Shown: positions 24,426 to 36,563, counted from the first letter of the stretch. The stretch is DNA of 64,000 nt from Hydractinia symbiolongicarpus (GCF_029227915.1 NC_079884.1:18166001-18230000), one strand, 5' to 3'. A program made the numbers and translations. Notes: generated by a model from the sequence alone, not told the origin.

Positions 24426-25760
24426 AAAACGCATGCTGTACAAAAAAGCAAGGGGAAACTTCATTCTAGTCAATACACAAGCAAGCGAACTGAATTAAGT
24501 AATAGGGGAAGATGTCCTATTAGGGTAAATATTTAGGCAAGTAGCCAGGCCCATCCATACCTACACATACAATACTAAAAACAAAATTTAGGAAACTATT
24601 CCCGCAATAAATACGATATTGAATGTATTGTGAAGCTAAACAAGGAAAAGCTTATTCTGATTAAAAAACAATTAGACAAGTAGCGAAACCTATCAATTCA
24701 ATTTGGGGAATAACCTTACGCAATATAAAAAAAGAACAGAATAAAAAAACGTCAAACGATCACTTTTTTCTATTCAAAAATCGAAAGGGCGAGTAGCACA
24801 CGCGTGCGTATATCATTGCATGTGCATACATCAAAGATTTTGTTAAAGCTCTCTCGCACCAAATGAAATGTTCAATGTTCTAGTAAGCAAATAAAAAAAC
24901 CTTTCTTCTACTCTGTAAACAGGCAAGGGAGCAAAAGATCCTGCAATACAACCTAACAAAGAGATCTGATAAAAACGACATCGCGAAAGGTGAAGTATTA
25001 AATCTCTTGGTCGGCCAATTCGAGACTTTATTTCACTCAGAAAACAGGCACGTGAGTGTGAGACCCATCCATACATCATTTAAAATGAGAATTTTGGAAG
25101 TTGCTTTTCACGCTGAATAAAAAGTTAGATATCCATCCATACACTACTAAAAAGGAGATTTAGATAATATCAAATGTCCTAACATGTGAATTCACAGGAA
25201 GACTTTATCCCACTCAGTAAGAAGCAGGAACGGGGGAGACTGATTCATACCACCATACAATATTAAAAGGATATTTTGCAAAACCTTCCTTCAGGCGGAA
25301 AAAACATACAGCATGTCGTAGCAGACCTGTGTATACAACATTAGTTCTCCTCAGTAAACAACTAAGAAAATGAGAGATCCATCCATACCTTATAAAAATA
25401 GAGATTCTATCGATATACATGCATCATTTAAAAAACGCATTTTTTTAATTTACCCTTCTCGCGAATTAAAATATTCAGCACGCCAACCTGGTAGAAAACT
25501 TTATGCTAGACACTAAACAAGGAGTGATTTTTGATGCCCATCCATACACCACTAAAAAGGAGATTTTGGAAAAAAGTCGCAAATACGCTTGTACAAAATA
25601 ATAAATTAGATGTTCTAACAGCTCAATTCATGGAATACTTTATTTTTTATCTTAACACAGTAAGTTTGCTGGAATGTGGGACACCTATACATACATTTAT
25701 CAAAGGAGAGATATTAAAACAAACAGTAGATTTGGATAACTATCCATACACAAATAAAAA
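24426..25760. repeat. Degenerate repeat with CCATCCATACA core
   Basis: Loosely spaced imperfect copies of a ~65-bp block: CACTCAGTAAACAGGCA, a spacer, GAGACCCATCCATACATC, then ACTAAAAAGGAGATTTTGGA. Clear cores lie at 24553, 25067, 25135, 25243 (ATTCATAC), 25382, 25540, about 25685 and 25742, with spacings from about 57 to 158 bp in the dense part and wider gaps before 25067. Small ORFs within (24843-25079, 25214-25420, 25531-25779) follow the repeat and are not supported as genes. Confidence 0.55.
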
Positions 25761-28700
25761 CGATATTTTAGAAAAATAATTGTGTGTCATGTTTTTTTTG
25801 CTGTTTATAGGAAGCAGTGTAATTTGATTTTGAACTTTTAATATTTTTAAAACTAAAACCTCATGACAACAATGATAAAAAAGTATATGGACTTTTTTTG
25901 TTCGTAGCTGTTAGAAAAACTAATATTGCTAATATTTATAGCACACATTTCAATAGCAGACGATGTTTTATACTGTATAAATATTCATTATAAATAAATG
26001 AATGAATAAAAAATGAATAAATAAATAAATAAACTATTCGGAGAAACATAGTTATTAATATAATGTAACTAGCTATATAAAATTGAGTTATGACTGCATC
26101 TTTCACGTTTTACCGGCAATGTTAATTGTCTACATTTATAACGACGATATGGTTGCTACGAAGTTAAGTTATATTGCGCTGTACAAGGCCCGTTCTTAAA
26201 GCTCTCTAGCCATTGAACGCTACGACTTTCTCATAACCGGTTGAAAATAGCTATTAGTTAATAATAGGGTAAATAGAATTTGATTTAGCTAATATTGCGT
26301 GTAATTCGACTCCTAAAAAGAAATAGTACTGTAGCATTTTTTTTGCAAAACAGGAAAATTTGTTGAGTTATTTCTAAAAGGTTTTTTAGTAACACTAATT
26401 GACCAAGGCAGTTCACAAGATAGCGTATAGCTCTGAATAGACCATTTCGGAGATTATGCGCCATTATGAATTTGCGGAACTCGGTGGTGCAAGTTGAACT
26501 TTGGACTTCACGTTTATTCAGTCATTTGCCTTGTGAAACTGCTGGCGGCAGGACAGTTTTGATTTTTGATATCTGTTTTTATCTTTGTGATACTAATTTT
26601 ATGATATATATTTTGAAAAAAACTTTTATTAGGCACTTATTTGTACTTTTAATTTCTTTTTGTACAATAAAGGCAACTTAATATATCCTAAAAGCCTTTA
26701 AACTAGCTAGGTCTCCCAAAAATGCTTTTAGGACACTGTACTGTAGCTAGCTATAAGGCTGTAATTAGTAATTAATGCTTGGTTAAAGGTAACTTCATTT
26801 TATATTTAGATATTTAAAATTGTGTAGCTACTTTGTGCATTATAAACATATTGGCATTGGATTTTAAACTTGGATTATACTTTACTTTAGAGAGAAATTT
26901 TTGATTTTGGAAATACCTTACTGGATTTGGACTTGAACTATGTTTTTGGATTTGTAAAGAAATGTTTAGGTTGTAATATTTGTAAAGATCTAGAGAGTTA
27001 TAATCCATTGTCAAAATACTTGTCAAAACTCTATAGTGTTATTTATTCCTAAAGTGAAACTTAAGCTCGCAAAATAATCTGGCTTCTTTTCTATAACGGA
27101 TGTAAAAATTTTCAATACACTGCCCATAGAGATACGGTAACAGGTTCAGTCGCAGATTTTAGAAATAGAGTCATAAGTCATTTTAATTGCAAATAATTTT
27201 TATTATTTTGATATTTTTATAATTTTGTTTCTCGGTGTATGTTTGACCCTTGATTCGTCTACTTAAACACTCCTATCTTTGAGTCTTTTAAGAGTGGTAT
27301 TAGAAAGAATACCTGTCTTTCTTCCCTGCTTTCGCTATTGCCCTATAATTTTTTTGTACGCTTCTCTTATTGAAAAATATCAAAAAGGGAGAAATGAGTT
27401 TAGTTTACAGACTAAAGTGTTATTCAATTTTTTGTTTTTCTATGTTATTTGTTTCAGTCACAATGTATATTTTTTGTTATATATACGTATGTCTTTGTCG
27501 GTTTCTTTATCAGAACACGCAATTATAGCAGTAACTTATTACTAAAGTGTAAATCTTTATGATAAATAAATAAATTACTCTGTGAAGCTTGTTTGCATTA
27601 TTGGCATAATAAGTTCCATAGCAGAAAAAGCTATTAATTATTAATATGAGGGGTGGTAATAAATTGAAATGGGTCATAAAATTTTTCGAAATTTGGTGTT
27701 GCTTGTTCAATTTTTCAACACAAGTCAATAATAAAAAAAGGTAGGAAATTAGCTCACTGAAGAGAGAGGGGTATTTCAACTGGCAATATTACCTGTACAT
27801 ATAATGTGACCCTCCTGAAAGTCAATATACTGAATAAAAATTTGACTACTTATTTGAATAATTATGGTATCAAGTTAGCAATATCTCTACACTGTCTCAA
27901 CTTAACAAGGATTGTCCAGATTTCAGACATTTCTAGCCTAGTTAACTAAGTTTTCTTCGAGATATTAAAATTGAGTTTCTTATTTAATAATTTTCCAGTG
28001 CAAAACCGAATTAAAATCAACCAATAAACATAAAGCCAGCATGACCACATCTAACATTAAAGATTTCTCAATACTGATCACGTGAGCAAAAAACAATAGA
28101 ATTTCTTGCCTTAAAGTATTCACAAATTTCTTTCATACAAGACAAAAAATATCTTCTGAGCAATTGTATTTCAATTAACTGGTATTTTATTTAATAAAGC
28201 ATGTTAACATCAAAGATAAATGTATCATAAATGTAAAAAACAACTTTTTAAGACAAAGCATTCTTACTACTAAGTGAGCACACAACACTATTCTTCTTGC
28301 TTTAAAAAATAAGATTAAAATAATTCGTTAACAAAATTCAATCTAGCTCAGGCTACAAAAAGTTAATTATATGCTTAACTCAGATATCTTTGAAAAGATG
28401 CCATACACTGCCTCTTTTTTCAACAATAAATGCAAATGCACTAGCTCTTTTGGAACATGTATTCAGTATGGAATTAGCTACCTTTTATGTTGATAGAAAA
28501 TATATTTAAAAAAAGTATTGTTTATATAAAAAATCAACTCTGGCCTACTTTTCACCACATCAGATTTTAAAAACTAACGTTTTTCTCAAAAAAATATTTT
28601 AATTTTTTTATAAAATTATTATTCAACAGATAACCGAAAAAAACATATCAATTTAAACTTTTTAATAGCAAATTTCCAGAGTTAATGTATACTATTAATA

Positions 28701-29599
28701 GCATGGCTTTATTACGTATTATGACGTTTAACAGTTAAAAATTTATTGTTGCCAGAAATTGCATCCTGGAAGAATCAATTTTTATATGAAAATTATACCA
28801 ATAATCATAATTTTCCTCAAAAAGTTACTTTTTGGTCTTATAACAGCAGATCACTGAGAATTTACACAACTAAAAATCTTGTGGTAACATTTTTAAAATT
28901 AAAAATCTTGATTTTGTAAACATTATATGCACAAATTCTAAAAAATTATAAAAAAAAATTAAAAGTAATTGGAAATATCATCTTTTTTAAAACATCTATG
29001 GACACGCTGCGTACAAAAAAAGAATTGTATGGAGCAAAAGATCGAAATGGAACTGAAGTTTAAAAAAAATGTCTTTTAGTAAAAAACACAATCGTTACGG
29101 AGAAAATATCACTTGCCGTAAAAATATAGTCTGCGGCCATGTGGAGGGGCGGATGGACATAGCAAACAAAATAGTAGATGATCGCAGTGAATACAACATG
29201 GTATGACATAGCCCTCCCTTTGTCATGTATTCCTGCAGTATATATTTGCTATAGGTTACTTCTAACGACAAAGCAATGTGTTTCGTTAATATATTAACAC
29301 TTTTAAACCACTCCATAAGTGAATAATAAAAAATAAAAAATTGCATGCGCAAATTAACAAATATAGGTTCATTCGTGTTGTTTTTTTCATGGAATTCCTG
29401 GTACAATGTGCATATGTTATACAGTGACAGTCTTATCTCTAGTTCTGATTCACTGGTGGGACTGTCAAGATTGAGGCCCTAGACGCCTCTTTAGTTTTGA
29501 TCTTTAATAAATCCCAGTTAAATGAGATGTTCCAAGGGTACAATCTTAACGGCCCCATCACTGCTTCTCTGCTATCGTAATAACTCCAGTTTAAAATGG
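25761..29599. other. Long AT-rich non-coding stretch
   Basis: No recognisable gene or transposon terminus. It contains a (AATA/AATG)n microsatellite near 25990-26035 and many A/T homopolymers. Several ORFs of 60-103 codons (26466-26681, 27279-27545, 27510-27779, 29095-29406) lack domains and splice support. 29447-29600 may be 5' untranslated sequence of the LINE fragment that follows. Confidence 0.4.
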
Positions 29600-29726
29600 T
29601 GCCAGGAGTAATTCTTGTAAGTAGATGTTTTTTATCTTCTCTTTTTTTCTCATTTTCTGTGATCGCTTTTACTTTCGATTTTTTGTCGATTTATTATTTG
29701 TTACTTTTTCTGTTTAAAGTGTAAAT

Positions 29727-29959
29727 GATACAGTTTCCCTGTAGTGTGTGTGGAAAACCAGTTAAAAACAACAGACATGCAATTTTAAGCAATTATTGTG
29801 ATAAGTGGTCCCACTGTAATTGCAATGAAATCTATACTTTTGAATACCAATTTCATTAAACAAGGTCCAATGATCCTTGGCTATGCCTAAGTTATGTAAA
29901 TCATGCCATGCCCTTTTTTTATTCCTCAGATACAAATGTTGTAAAAATATGGACAATGC
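29727..29959 (+). pseudogene. LINE 5' fragment (zinc-finger N-terminus)
   Basis: Reads MIQFPCSVCGKPVKNN and CDKWSHCNCNEI, homologous to the N-terminal PHD-like finger of the LINE at 42501 (MCLAIPFPCSVCGKSV...CDLCKLWSHTKCNNI). The frame soon meets a stop and the sequence is cut at 29959, where the TIR element begins after its TSD. It is a second, decayed member of the same CR1/L2-like family. Its continuation beyond the inserted element (after 36563) was not recognised. Confidence 0.65.
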
Positions 29960-29968
29960 TCCCACTTC

Positions 29969-30092
29969 CGTAATAACTAAAACAGGTAACGACTAGTCTC
30001 CGCAGAACCACCACAGAACAAGCAGCGAACCACCAATCTCCGTAGAACAACCAGAGAACCAGCAGCGAACCGGCAGTACTATGACAGAACGA
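29969..30092 (+). repeat. Left TIR of the host DNA element
   Basis: GTAATAACTAAAACAGGTAA, then AGTCTCCGCAGAACCA and several GAACCA(C/G)CAG-like direct repeats. It matches the reverse complement of 36444-36554, with one internal length difference of about 25 nt. Confidence 0.7.
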
Positions 30093-30285
30093 GTAGTCTT
30101 GGTTGAGAACCACCAGAAAATGTTGATGAGAAAAAACAATAGTTGACGGAATCATCAGAATAGCGTTCGCTGTAAATGCTCCATGCCTTATTAAAAAAAA
30201 AAAAAAAAAAAAACTGCAAAATTTCGGTAGAATTTACTATCCCGCCCCTTATTTCCGGGAATATTAAGAATAAATTAGTAGTATA

Positions 30286-30353
30286 TGTCATTATGTTCAT
30301 TAGGTTTATATGTACGGCTTTATGCCATAATTAAGAATAAAGATCTATTCACA
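30286..30353 (+). repeat. Copia 5' LTR, 68 bp
   Basis: Starts TGTCATTATGTTCATTAGG and ends GATCTATTCACA. It aligns with the 3' LTR at 35844-35920 with substitutions and a ~9-bp indel, which implies an old insertion. It is exceptionally short for an LTR; it includes AATAAAGATC, a possible poly(A) signal. Confidence 0.75.
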
Positions 30354-30356
30354 TTC

Positions 30357-30368
30357 TGGTAGCAGAGG
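30357..30368 (+). promoter_or_regulatory. Primer-binding site (tRNA-iMet)
   Basis: TGGTAGCAGAGG lies 3 nt after the 5' LTR. It is complementary to the 3' end of animal initiator tRNA-Met (…CUCUGCUACCA), the usual primer of copia elements. The location independently supports the LTR boundary. Confidence 0.75.
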
Positions 30369-30380
30369 CTAGTTAAGAAG

Positions 30381-32109
30381 ATGGCAACTGGAACAATCAT
30401 GATGGCACAAAAGTATGGATTGCCCCAATTTTCTGAAGATGGGGATTTTATGGGAAGTAGTTACAGAACTTCCAAAGAAGAAACAAGGACCAGTTGTTTA
30501 TTTGAGTTTAAATTCAGAAGTACGTCAGCCTTAACGAAAGAAGAATTGAATGAAGAAGATGGTTTAAATAAACTTGTTAATAAAATAAAAGAACTATATG
30601 GCATTACTGAAGATCAAGCAATGTTCAATGCTTACGAAAAATTTGAGACCTTTCACCGTTCCAAGACAATGTCGATTGGTGATTATGTAAATGAATTTGA
30701 ACAGTTGAATCAAAAACTTAAGAGTTTTAAAATTGAGTTACCAACTGCAGTTCTTGCATATCAACTACTAAAAAATGCACATGTACCGAAAGCTACACGT
30801 GAACTAACACGTGCTACAGTTCCTTCCCTCACATACGACTCTATGAAAAAACAGATAAAAGCCATTTATGATCAATGTGCTTAAAGTGAAAGTAGTAGAG
30901 ACAGTAATGATATTGGTGTTGAGCAAGAAGTATTATATGGTCAAAAGTTTGACAGACGACGTTTTAACAATTGGAACACTCGTGGACGTGGCAGAGGTGG
31001 TAAATATTTCAGTGCTAAAAGAAGCCAGTACAACCCTAATGGTCCTGATGGACATCCATTGCAATGTCACCATTGCAAATCTATAATGCATTTCATGAAT
31101 GACTGTCCTGATAAGAATAAAGGAAGCAAAGGGCAGGATAAAGTACATGTGCAGTTTTTCGCAAAGGGTGTGGAACAATGCTTTATGGAGCAAGTTGTGT
31201 CTGAGTCTTTGAATTGTGCTTTACTAAACTCAGGATGTTCATCGACAGTTTGTGGTAAAAATTGGCTTGACTGTTACATAGACACTATGCCAGAAGGGAC
31301 AGCTTTAGCTGAAAGTAAGAGTAACAAGTCCTTTAAATTTGGGCCAGGTGGAAGCTTCCCCTCAGTTAAAAAAGTTAACATCCCTGTTAATATGGCTGGA
31401 ATGCAAGCCCATATTCTTACTGATGTTGTCGATTGTGAATTACCATTATTGTTATCAAAAAAGAGTCTGAAAGCAGCTAATAGCCAACTTGATTTTGTTA
31501 ATGATAAAGTCACTATGTTTGGAAGAGACATTCCTTTACAACACACGTCAAATGGCCATTACTGTATACCTCTTACACCTAAGCAAGTTGCTGTTAACAA
31601 AACATCTCCTGGTGTAAATGCCACCAGAGTTATATTCACAGTCAACGATCTCACTGTAAAATCACCTGAAGAAAAATGCAAAATAGCTACAAAGCTTCAC
31701 AAACAGTTTGGACATCCCATAGACAGCAGCAAACTGAAAACTCTTCTCCAAGATGAAAATGCTGAAGATAAAGAGTTATTTCAGCAAATTGACAATGTTA
31801 CAAACTCTTGTGACACATGCAGTAGATATATATGAAGGCTCGATCAAGGGCCAATTGTCTCACTACCAATGGCCTCAGATGTCAATGAATGCCTTGCCAT
31901 GGACCTAAAATTCCTGACAGTTAATCATAAAAAGTTAACCATACTTCATATGATTGATGTGTTCTGTAGATACAGTGCATCAACAATTATCAAATCCAAG
32001 AATAAGGAAATTATCGTAGACACAATTCTCAAGCACTGGGTTGCTATTTTTGGCACACCAAACTCGATTTTTTCAGACAACGGAGGGGAGTTCAACAATG
32101 AGCTCTTAA
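30381..32109 (+). pseudogene. Copia gag-protease-integrase N-terminal part
   Basis: One reading frame from ATG 30381, interrupted by TAA at 30882-30884 and TGA at 31833-31835. Gag occupies about 30381-31000, followed by an RG-rich segment and the CCHC knuckle CHHCKSIMHFMNDC near 31064. The protease signature reads ALLNSGCSSTVCG near 31220, with Asn where the catalytic Asp of a DSG triad is expected. A gag_pre-integrase His/Cys region (LHKQFGHP...CDTC) ends near 31828. Integrase then starts (CLAMDLKF, IDVFCRY, FSDNGGEFNNELL) and is cut by the MITE at the TTAA of 32106-32109. The stops and the changed protease residue show a non-functional copy. Confidence 0.8.
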
Positions 32110-33219
32110 AGGGGCACTCCAGTGAAAAAAAATATTTGAAAAAAATGTTATTTTAAGAAGACAATACATAAATATGTCAGAATAAACCTTTTACAATCGT
32201 TAAAAATCTTTATTTATACCTTAATGGGGTCTGTAAACATCTTCAATTTTAAATAAATTTGCAAGGTTGCCTAAAGTTGAGAGGACTAGGTCCGAATAAA
32301 TAAGCATACGTCACATCGTGCAGACAGTCCGTGAGCTCAGCAGCACACCTTCTAAAAGTTTGTTTACTTAGTGTTTACATTGTTCGTTGATAAAACGTCT
32401 TGTAGTAATGACGAAGATTTTAACTTAGAAAACATAGAATAGGATAATTAGGATAAACATAGAATAGGATAATCTCTTCATGAAAAAGACTTTACAAAGC
32501 TACAGCCACACGACTTCGAACCTCTTGTGTCTCACAAGGGAGAAATTAATAATGATGCAAAGTGACGAGGTGTCTTCTACTAACTCAAAACAACGTTCTG
32601 AGTAAAATATTTTTTAAAGAAATAGAAAATATATTTAATTGGCTTTTTTTTAACATTCTTTTCATCACAAAAACTTTATCATTTGTTTCAGTAAAAAAAC
32701 TTTCTTACTTTACAAGCCAATTTATTTTTATTTCACAATTCAGCAATATTTTTCATCCGCACGTGCTTTTTTGCACACAAATGCAAACAAATTTTATGTA
32801 ACGTTGAAATTTTCACCATGATGGAGGACCATTCAAATTCGTGATAGAAAGATCGAATAATGTTCGGGTCGTGATAAGTTGGTAAAACATGAGTATTAAT
32901 ATTGTACAAATAAAAATCATTCTTATGATTATGGTAGGTCATAAATGCGTTGCAGAAGCTACTGACTTATAAGTAGTTGTTTTGACAAAGTTGTTTTAGA
33001 AACTGCATTATCAGCATCACATGCAGCCTTAAACATTACAAAGATTGAAGAAAATGAGTACATTTACCCCCTGAAAATATTTGGCATGTCCTTCCATAAA
33101 AAAAGCTTCTTTTTTGAAAAACAAAGAATAGAAACTTGATCGCTACGAAAGATGTGTAACTACTTTCTGAGCACGTATATAGCAAAAAAGAAAAAAGTGA
33201 TTTTTACTGGAGTTCCCCT
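32110..33219. mobile_element. piggyBac-like MITE, 1110 bp
   Basis: TTAA at 32106-32109 and 33220-33223 flank termini AGGGGCACTCCAGTGAAAA and, inverted, AGGGGAACTCCAGTAAAAA. TTAA target duplication is specific to piggyBac-type transposition. The interior is AT-rich with no transposase ORF. The insertion splits the copia integrase gene; joining the flanks at one TTAA gives continuous copia sequence, which shows that this is the younger insertion. Confidence 0.85.
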
Positions 33220-33223
33220 TTAA

Positions 33224-34136
33224 GAGATGTAGCAGAACTGTTAAACACAGAGTGTGTACAACAGCAGCAGAAGCTCCATGGTCAAATGGTGTATGTGAGC
33301 ATCATAATTTCATCCTGGAAAATATGATTATGAAAATTGTTGACAACACTAGTTGTTCTGTTGAAAATGCACTTACATGGGCCAATTGTGCCAAGAATGC
33401 GTTGCATAATAACCGTGGATTCAGTCTCAATCAGCTTGTATTTGGACGCAATCCAAATCTCCCATCTGTGCTTACAGCCAAGCCTCCTGTTCTTCGAACA
33501 GTTACACCCAGTCAATTAATTGCGAATCATCTGAATGCCCTGCATGTTGCTCGCAAAGCATTCATTGAAAGTGAATCTTAAAACAGCACTCAGTCATCAA
33601 ACACGGCCATCTACCAGCAGATTTTTATAATGGTGAATTGGTATACTATAAGCGACGTGGAGAGAAAGAGTGGAGAGGACCTGGTGTAGTCCTTGGCATT
33701 GATGGAAAACAGGTCCTTGTTAAACATGGAGGAACTTACGTTCGAGTGTCACTTGCAATCAGTGAAGGGACACCGTAGTTGTCAGGAAAGCACAAGTAGA
33801 AACCCTCAAGTGAAGAAAACTACAACCAAAGAAGAAGATTGCTTTGATGAGATTTCAAACAGCGTAGCAAATGGGTTGCTTGAAAGCGTAAACGATTTTG
33901 ATATCAACACATCGTCAGAAGTTGTACTTGATGACATTCCTAGTGATCATGCCGTAAATACAAATGAGATCCCTGCTATTTCCCATGCTCAGGTTGAAAC
34001 AACACATCAATCAAGCATTGAGCAAGAAGTTTATAACACACCTCGCAATGAACAGTCATTGACAGGGTTAGGTTTATTGATCCTGATACTAATAAACTTG
34101 CTGAATTTATGGTTGTTAGTCGTGCTGGTAAAGTAG
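33224..34136 (+). pseudogene. Copia integrase C-terminal part and linker
   Basis: After the MITE the integrase resumes with RDVAELL, then in another frame TTAAEAPWSNGVCEHHN (containing the Glu of the DDE triad), ENALTWANCAKNALHN, FSLNQLVFGRNP. A TAA follows ESES, and a shifted frame carries the C-terminal LVYYKRRGEKEWRGPGVV. A Ser/Thr/Glu-rich linker typical of the integrase-RT junction follows to about 34080. At least three frame disruptions are visible. Confidence 0.7.
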
Positions 34137-35699
34137 GAAAATCTGGAGTTGGAGCATATAAGAATTGGTTGAATGTCAAAGATGTTAAAACCAAAGCCAT
34201 GAAATCAATTGACTTTGAAAACATTTTGGATTGGGAAAAGGTAAACACAGAGTCAGTATATAATGTAGAAACGTCATGTGATGTTAGTGAAGCTCAACAT
34301 AAAGAATTAAGGCGTGATTACAATGTTTATGATGAAGTTGAAGACAAAGGGCAAGACATAACCACAACCCACTGGGCGATATCTGAGAAAAGTCATGATG
34401 GGAAAACAGAAATTAAAGCACGATTAGTGGCACAAGGTTTTGAGGAGGACACTATTGGTATACGAACAGACTCGCCAACTGTAAACAAGGAGAACTTTCG
34501 TCTTGTGTGTAATATTGGTGCAACCCATGGATGGAAAATTTTACAGTCTTGATATTAAAGCTGGGTTTCTTCAAGGTGCCAAGATTGATAGAGTCGTACA
34601 TCTTCTTCCACCACCAGAAGCTAACACAGACAAGTTGTGGAAACTAAAAACACCTGTTTATGGCTTGTGCGACGCTTCACGCGCTTGGTATGAGACATTA
34701 TCTAACGAATTCGATAAAGTTGGAGCTACAAGAAGCATTTATGACAATGCATTATTTTTCTGGAGAAAAGAAACTCTCAAAGGTGTAATTTGCTGTCATG
34801 TTGACGATTGCTTCTTCGTTGGAAGTGATTTGTTTCATGACACTATCATTGCACATTTACGTAAGACATTCTCACTTAGTAAAGAGAATTCAAAGTCGTT
34901 TAACTTTTTGGGATTAGAAATTGAACAAGAGTGTGGTGCAGTAATTATTCATCAGCATAATTACATTAGTAACATTTCACCAATTAATTTGACCAATAGT
35001 ACGTCTACAATTCCACTTACAAGATATGAAGCACGTCAAATTCAATGGGCAGCAAAACAAACTAGACCTGATGCTGCTTACGTTGCCTGTGATTTAAGCA
35101 CTCGCATAAGACATGGAACAGTTGCTGATGCTCGTAGAGCTAACAAGCAGCTGAAACATCTGCAGCAAACTGAAGTAAAGATTGTTATTTCAAACACTGG
35201 AGATGTTAAAGCATCATCGCTCATACTTTTCAGTGATGCATCACATGGAAATTTAATTAATGGCGGCTCACAAGGTGGATTTGTTTTGCTACTGCATGGT
35301 GAAAGCAAAATTCCGCCAATTATTTGGAGATCTCACAAGTTAAAATGGGCTGTTAAAAGCGCCATGGGTGCGGAAACCATGGCTCTCTTAGAAGGTGCGG
35401 AACATGCTATGTTGATCAGATCCCTAATTAAAGAGATTTTTTCAGTTGATATACCAATTATCTGTAAATCAGAAAATAAATCACTTGCGGAAGCAGTCAA
35501 AAATACCAACGTCATAGAAGATAAACGATTGTATATTGATATTCGTGCACTTCGTGAGATGGTCGAAAAAGGAGAAATGGGGGAACTCATTCTTACGAAA
35601 TCAAGTGATCAGATTGCTGACTGTCTTACGAAAGGCACTGCTTCAGCTGAAAACCTGCTACGTATACTATCCGGTAGAGAACAGTTGAAATACCGTTAA
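34109..35699 (+). pseudogene. Copia reverse transcriptase-RNase H
   Basis: RT starts near 34310 (TTHWAISEK, RLVAQGFEED, RTDSPTVNKENFRL). A one-base shift near 34540 moves into the main frame: SLDIKAGFLQG, KTPVYGLCDASRAWYE, catalytic CHVDDCFFVGSDLF (copia normally YVDD), FNFLGLEIEQ. RNase H follows: LFSDASHGN, GGSQGGFVLLL, KSAMGAETMALLEGAE, CKSENKSLAEAV and DIRALREMVEKGEM, ending at TAA 35697-35699. The RT/RNase H part is the best-preserved coding segment of the element. It ends 144 bp before the 3' LTR. Confidence 0.85.
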
Positions 35700-35843
35700 G
35701 TTTTGGTTAATTAAAACAAATATAACAGTATGCCAAATGACACTTTAAAAGCATTCTTACATTGTGTTCCTGCGTCTTGCAGTTTCTTTTCTTGAACATA
35801 CTTTATGATTTTGTTTTATTGAGAGAGAATGTAGTGGCAAGAT

Positions 35844-35920
35844 TGTCATTATGTTCATTATATCTTTTAGGTTTAGATGTATGGCTTTATGCAATAATAA
35901 AGAATACAGATCTATTCACA
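35844..35920 (+). repeat. Copia 3' LTR, 77 bp
   Basis: Starts TGTCATTATGTTCATTATAT and ends GATCTATTCACA, followed by the TSD copy GTATA (35921-35925). A purine-rich stretch (GAGAGAGAATG) lies just upstream as a candidate polypurine tract. Confidence 0.75.
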
Positions 35921-36443
35921 GTATACACTATATTAGTGAAATATTATCCAAATTATACCGTTCTGGGATTAAAAAATCAAGACTCATTCTGTTTCCTTGC
36001 AATTTACTCTTCAACGCAATAAATAACAAACCAACATTTCAATCTTTTTCGGTAATTTCAATCAGGAATGCTAATGATTACCATGATAACAACAATAGCT
36101 AGAACATAGAACTCGGTAATACGACGACCATCTTTTTTTAACGAGCGTCTAAAATACATATGTTACCTCCAGCAAAACAACACTTTTCTTGCTGATTCAA
36201 ATCGTGAATTTTTATGAAATGAATAACAAAAGATCGACTTTTTGTATTGTGATTATTTTTTTTACGTAGAATGAAGTTTATAACACTTTGAGAGTCATTT
36301 TTAAAATTCACCTGCACGAGGACCGTTAGTTTGTGTACGAGGGACACGAAATAGCCAGTGGAAAGTAGGGTCTTCGACTGTTATGTATTTAATTAGCTTC
36401 GTTGCGCTCACTTTGGCGTGGAAGTTTAATATTGGAACTATTT

Positions 36444-36554
36444 ATTCATTGGTGGTTCTGTGATGATACTGCTGGTTCGCTGTTGGTTTTCTGGTCGTTC
36501 TACAGGGACTGCTGGTTCTGTGGAGACTGGTAGTTACCTGTTTTAGTTATTACA
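36444..36554 (-). repeat. Right TIR of the host DNA element
   Basis: Ends ...GTTACCTGTTTTAGTTATTACA, then the TSD TCCCACTTC (36555-36563). Contains CTGCTGGTTC repeats that mirror the GAACCAGCAG words of the left TIR. Confidence 0.7.
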
Positions 36555-36563
36555 TCCCACTTC

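Larger units (their letters stand above)
30286..35920 (+). mobile_element. Ty1/copia retrotransposon, inactive
   Basis: TG...CA-ended LTRs (68 and 77 bp) are bordered by the 5-bp duplication GTATA (30281-30285 and 35921-35925). Order inside: primer-binding site, gag, CCHC knuckle, protease, integrase, reverse transcriptase, RNase H; integrase before RT is the copia order. The element carries nonsense codons and frameshifts and is split by a 1.1-kb MITE at 32110-33219. Its own length without the MITE is about 4.5 kb. Confidence 0.85.
29969..36554. mobile_element. TIR DNA element (9-bp TSD) hosting a copia insertion
   Basis: Direct repeats TCCCACTTC at 29960-29968 and 36555-36563 flank inverted repeats of about 110-125 bp starting (C/T)GTAATAACTAAAACAGGTA. 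An 8-9-bp duplication fits hAT or Mutator-like transposition; the superfamily is not determined. Without the copia insertion the host element would be about 0.95 kb with no transposase, that is, non-autonomous. The TIR interiors carry repeated GAACCA(C/G)CAG words. Confidence 0.7.

Noticed and set aside
25531-25779. 82-codon ORF
   Set aside because: Runs through the ATCCATAC repeat cluster and reflects the repeat.
33693-33790. N-terminal part of the ORF 33693-34136
   Set aside because: Its first ~30 codons are an out-of-frame reading of the copia integrase C-terminus.
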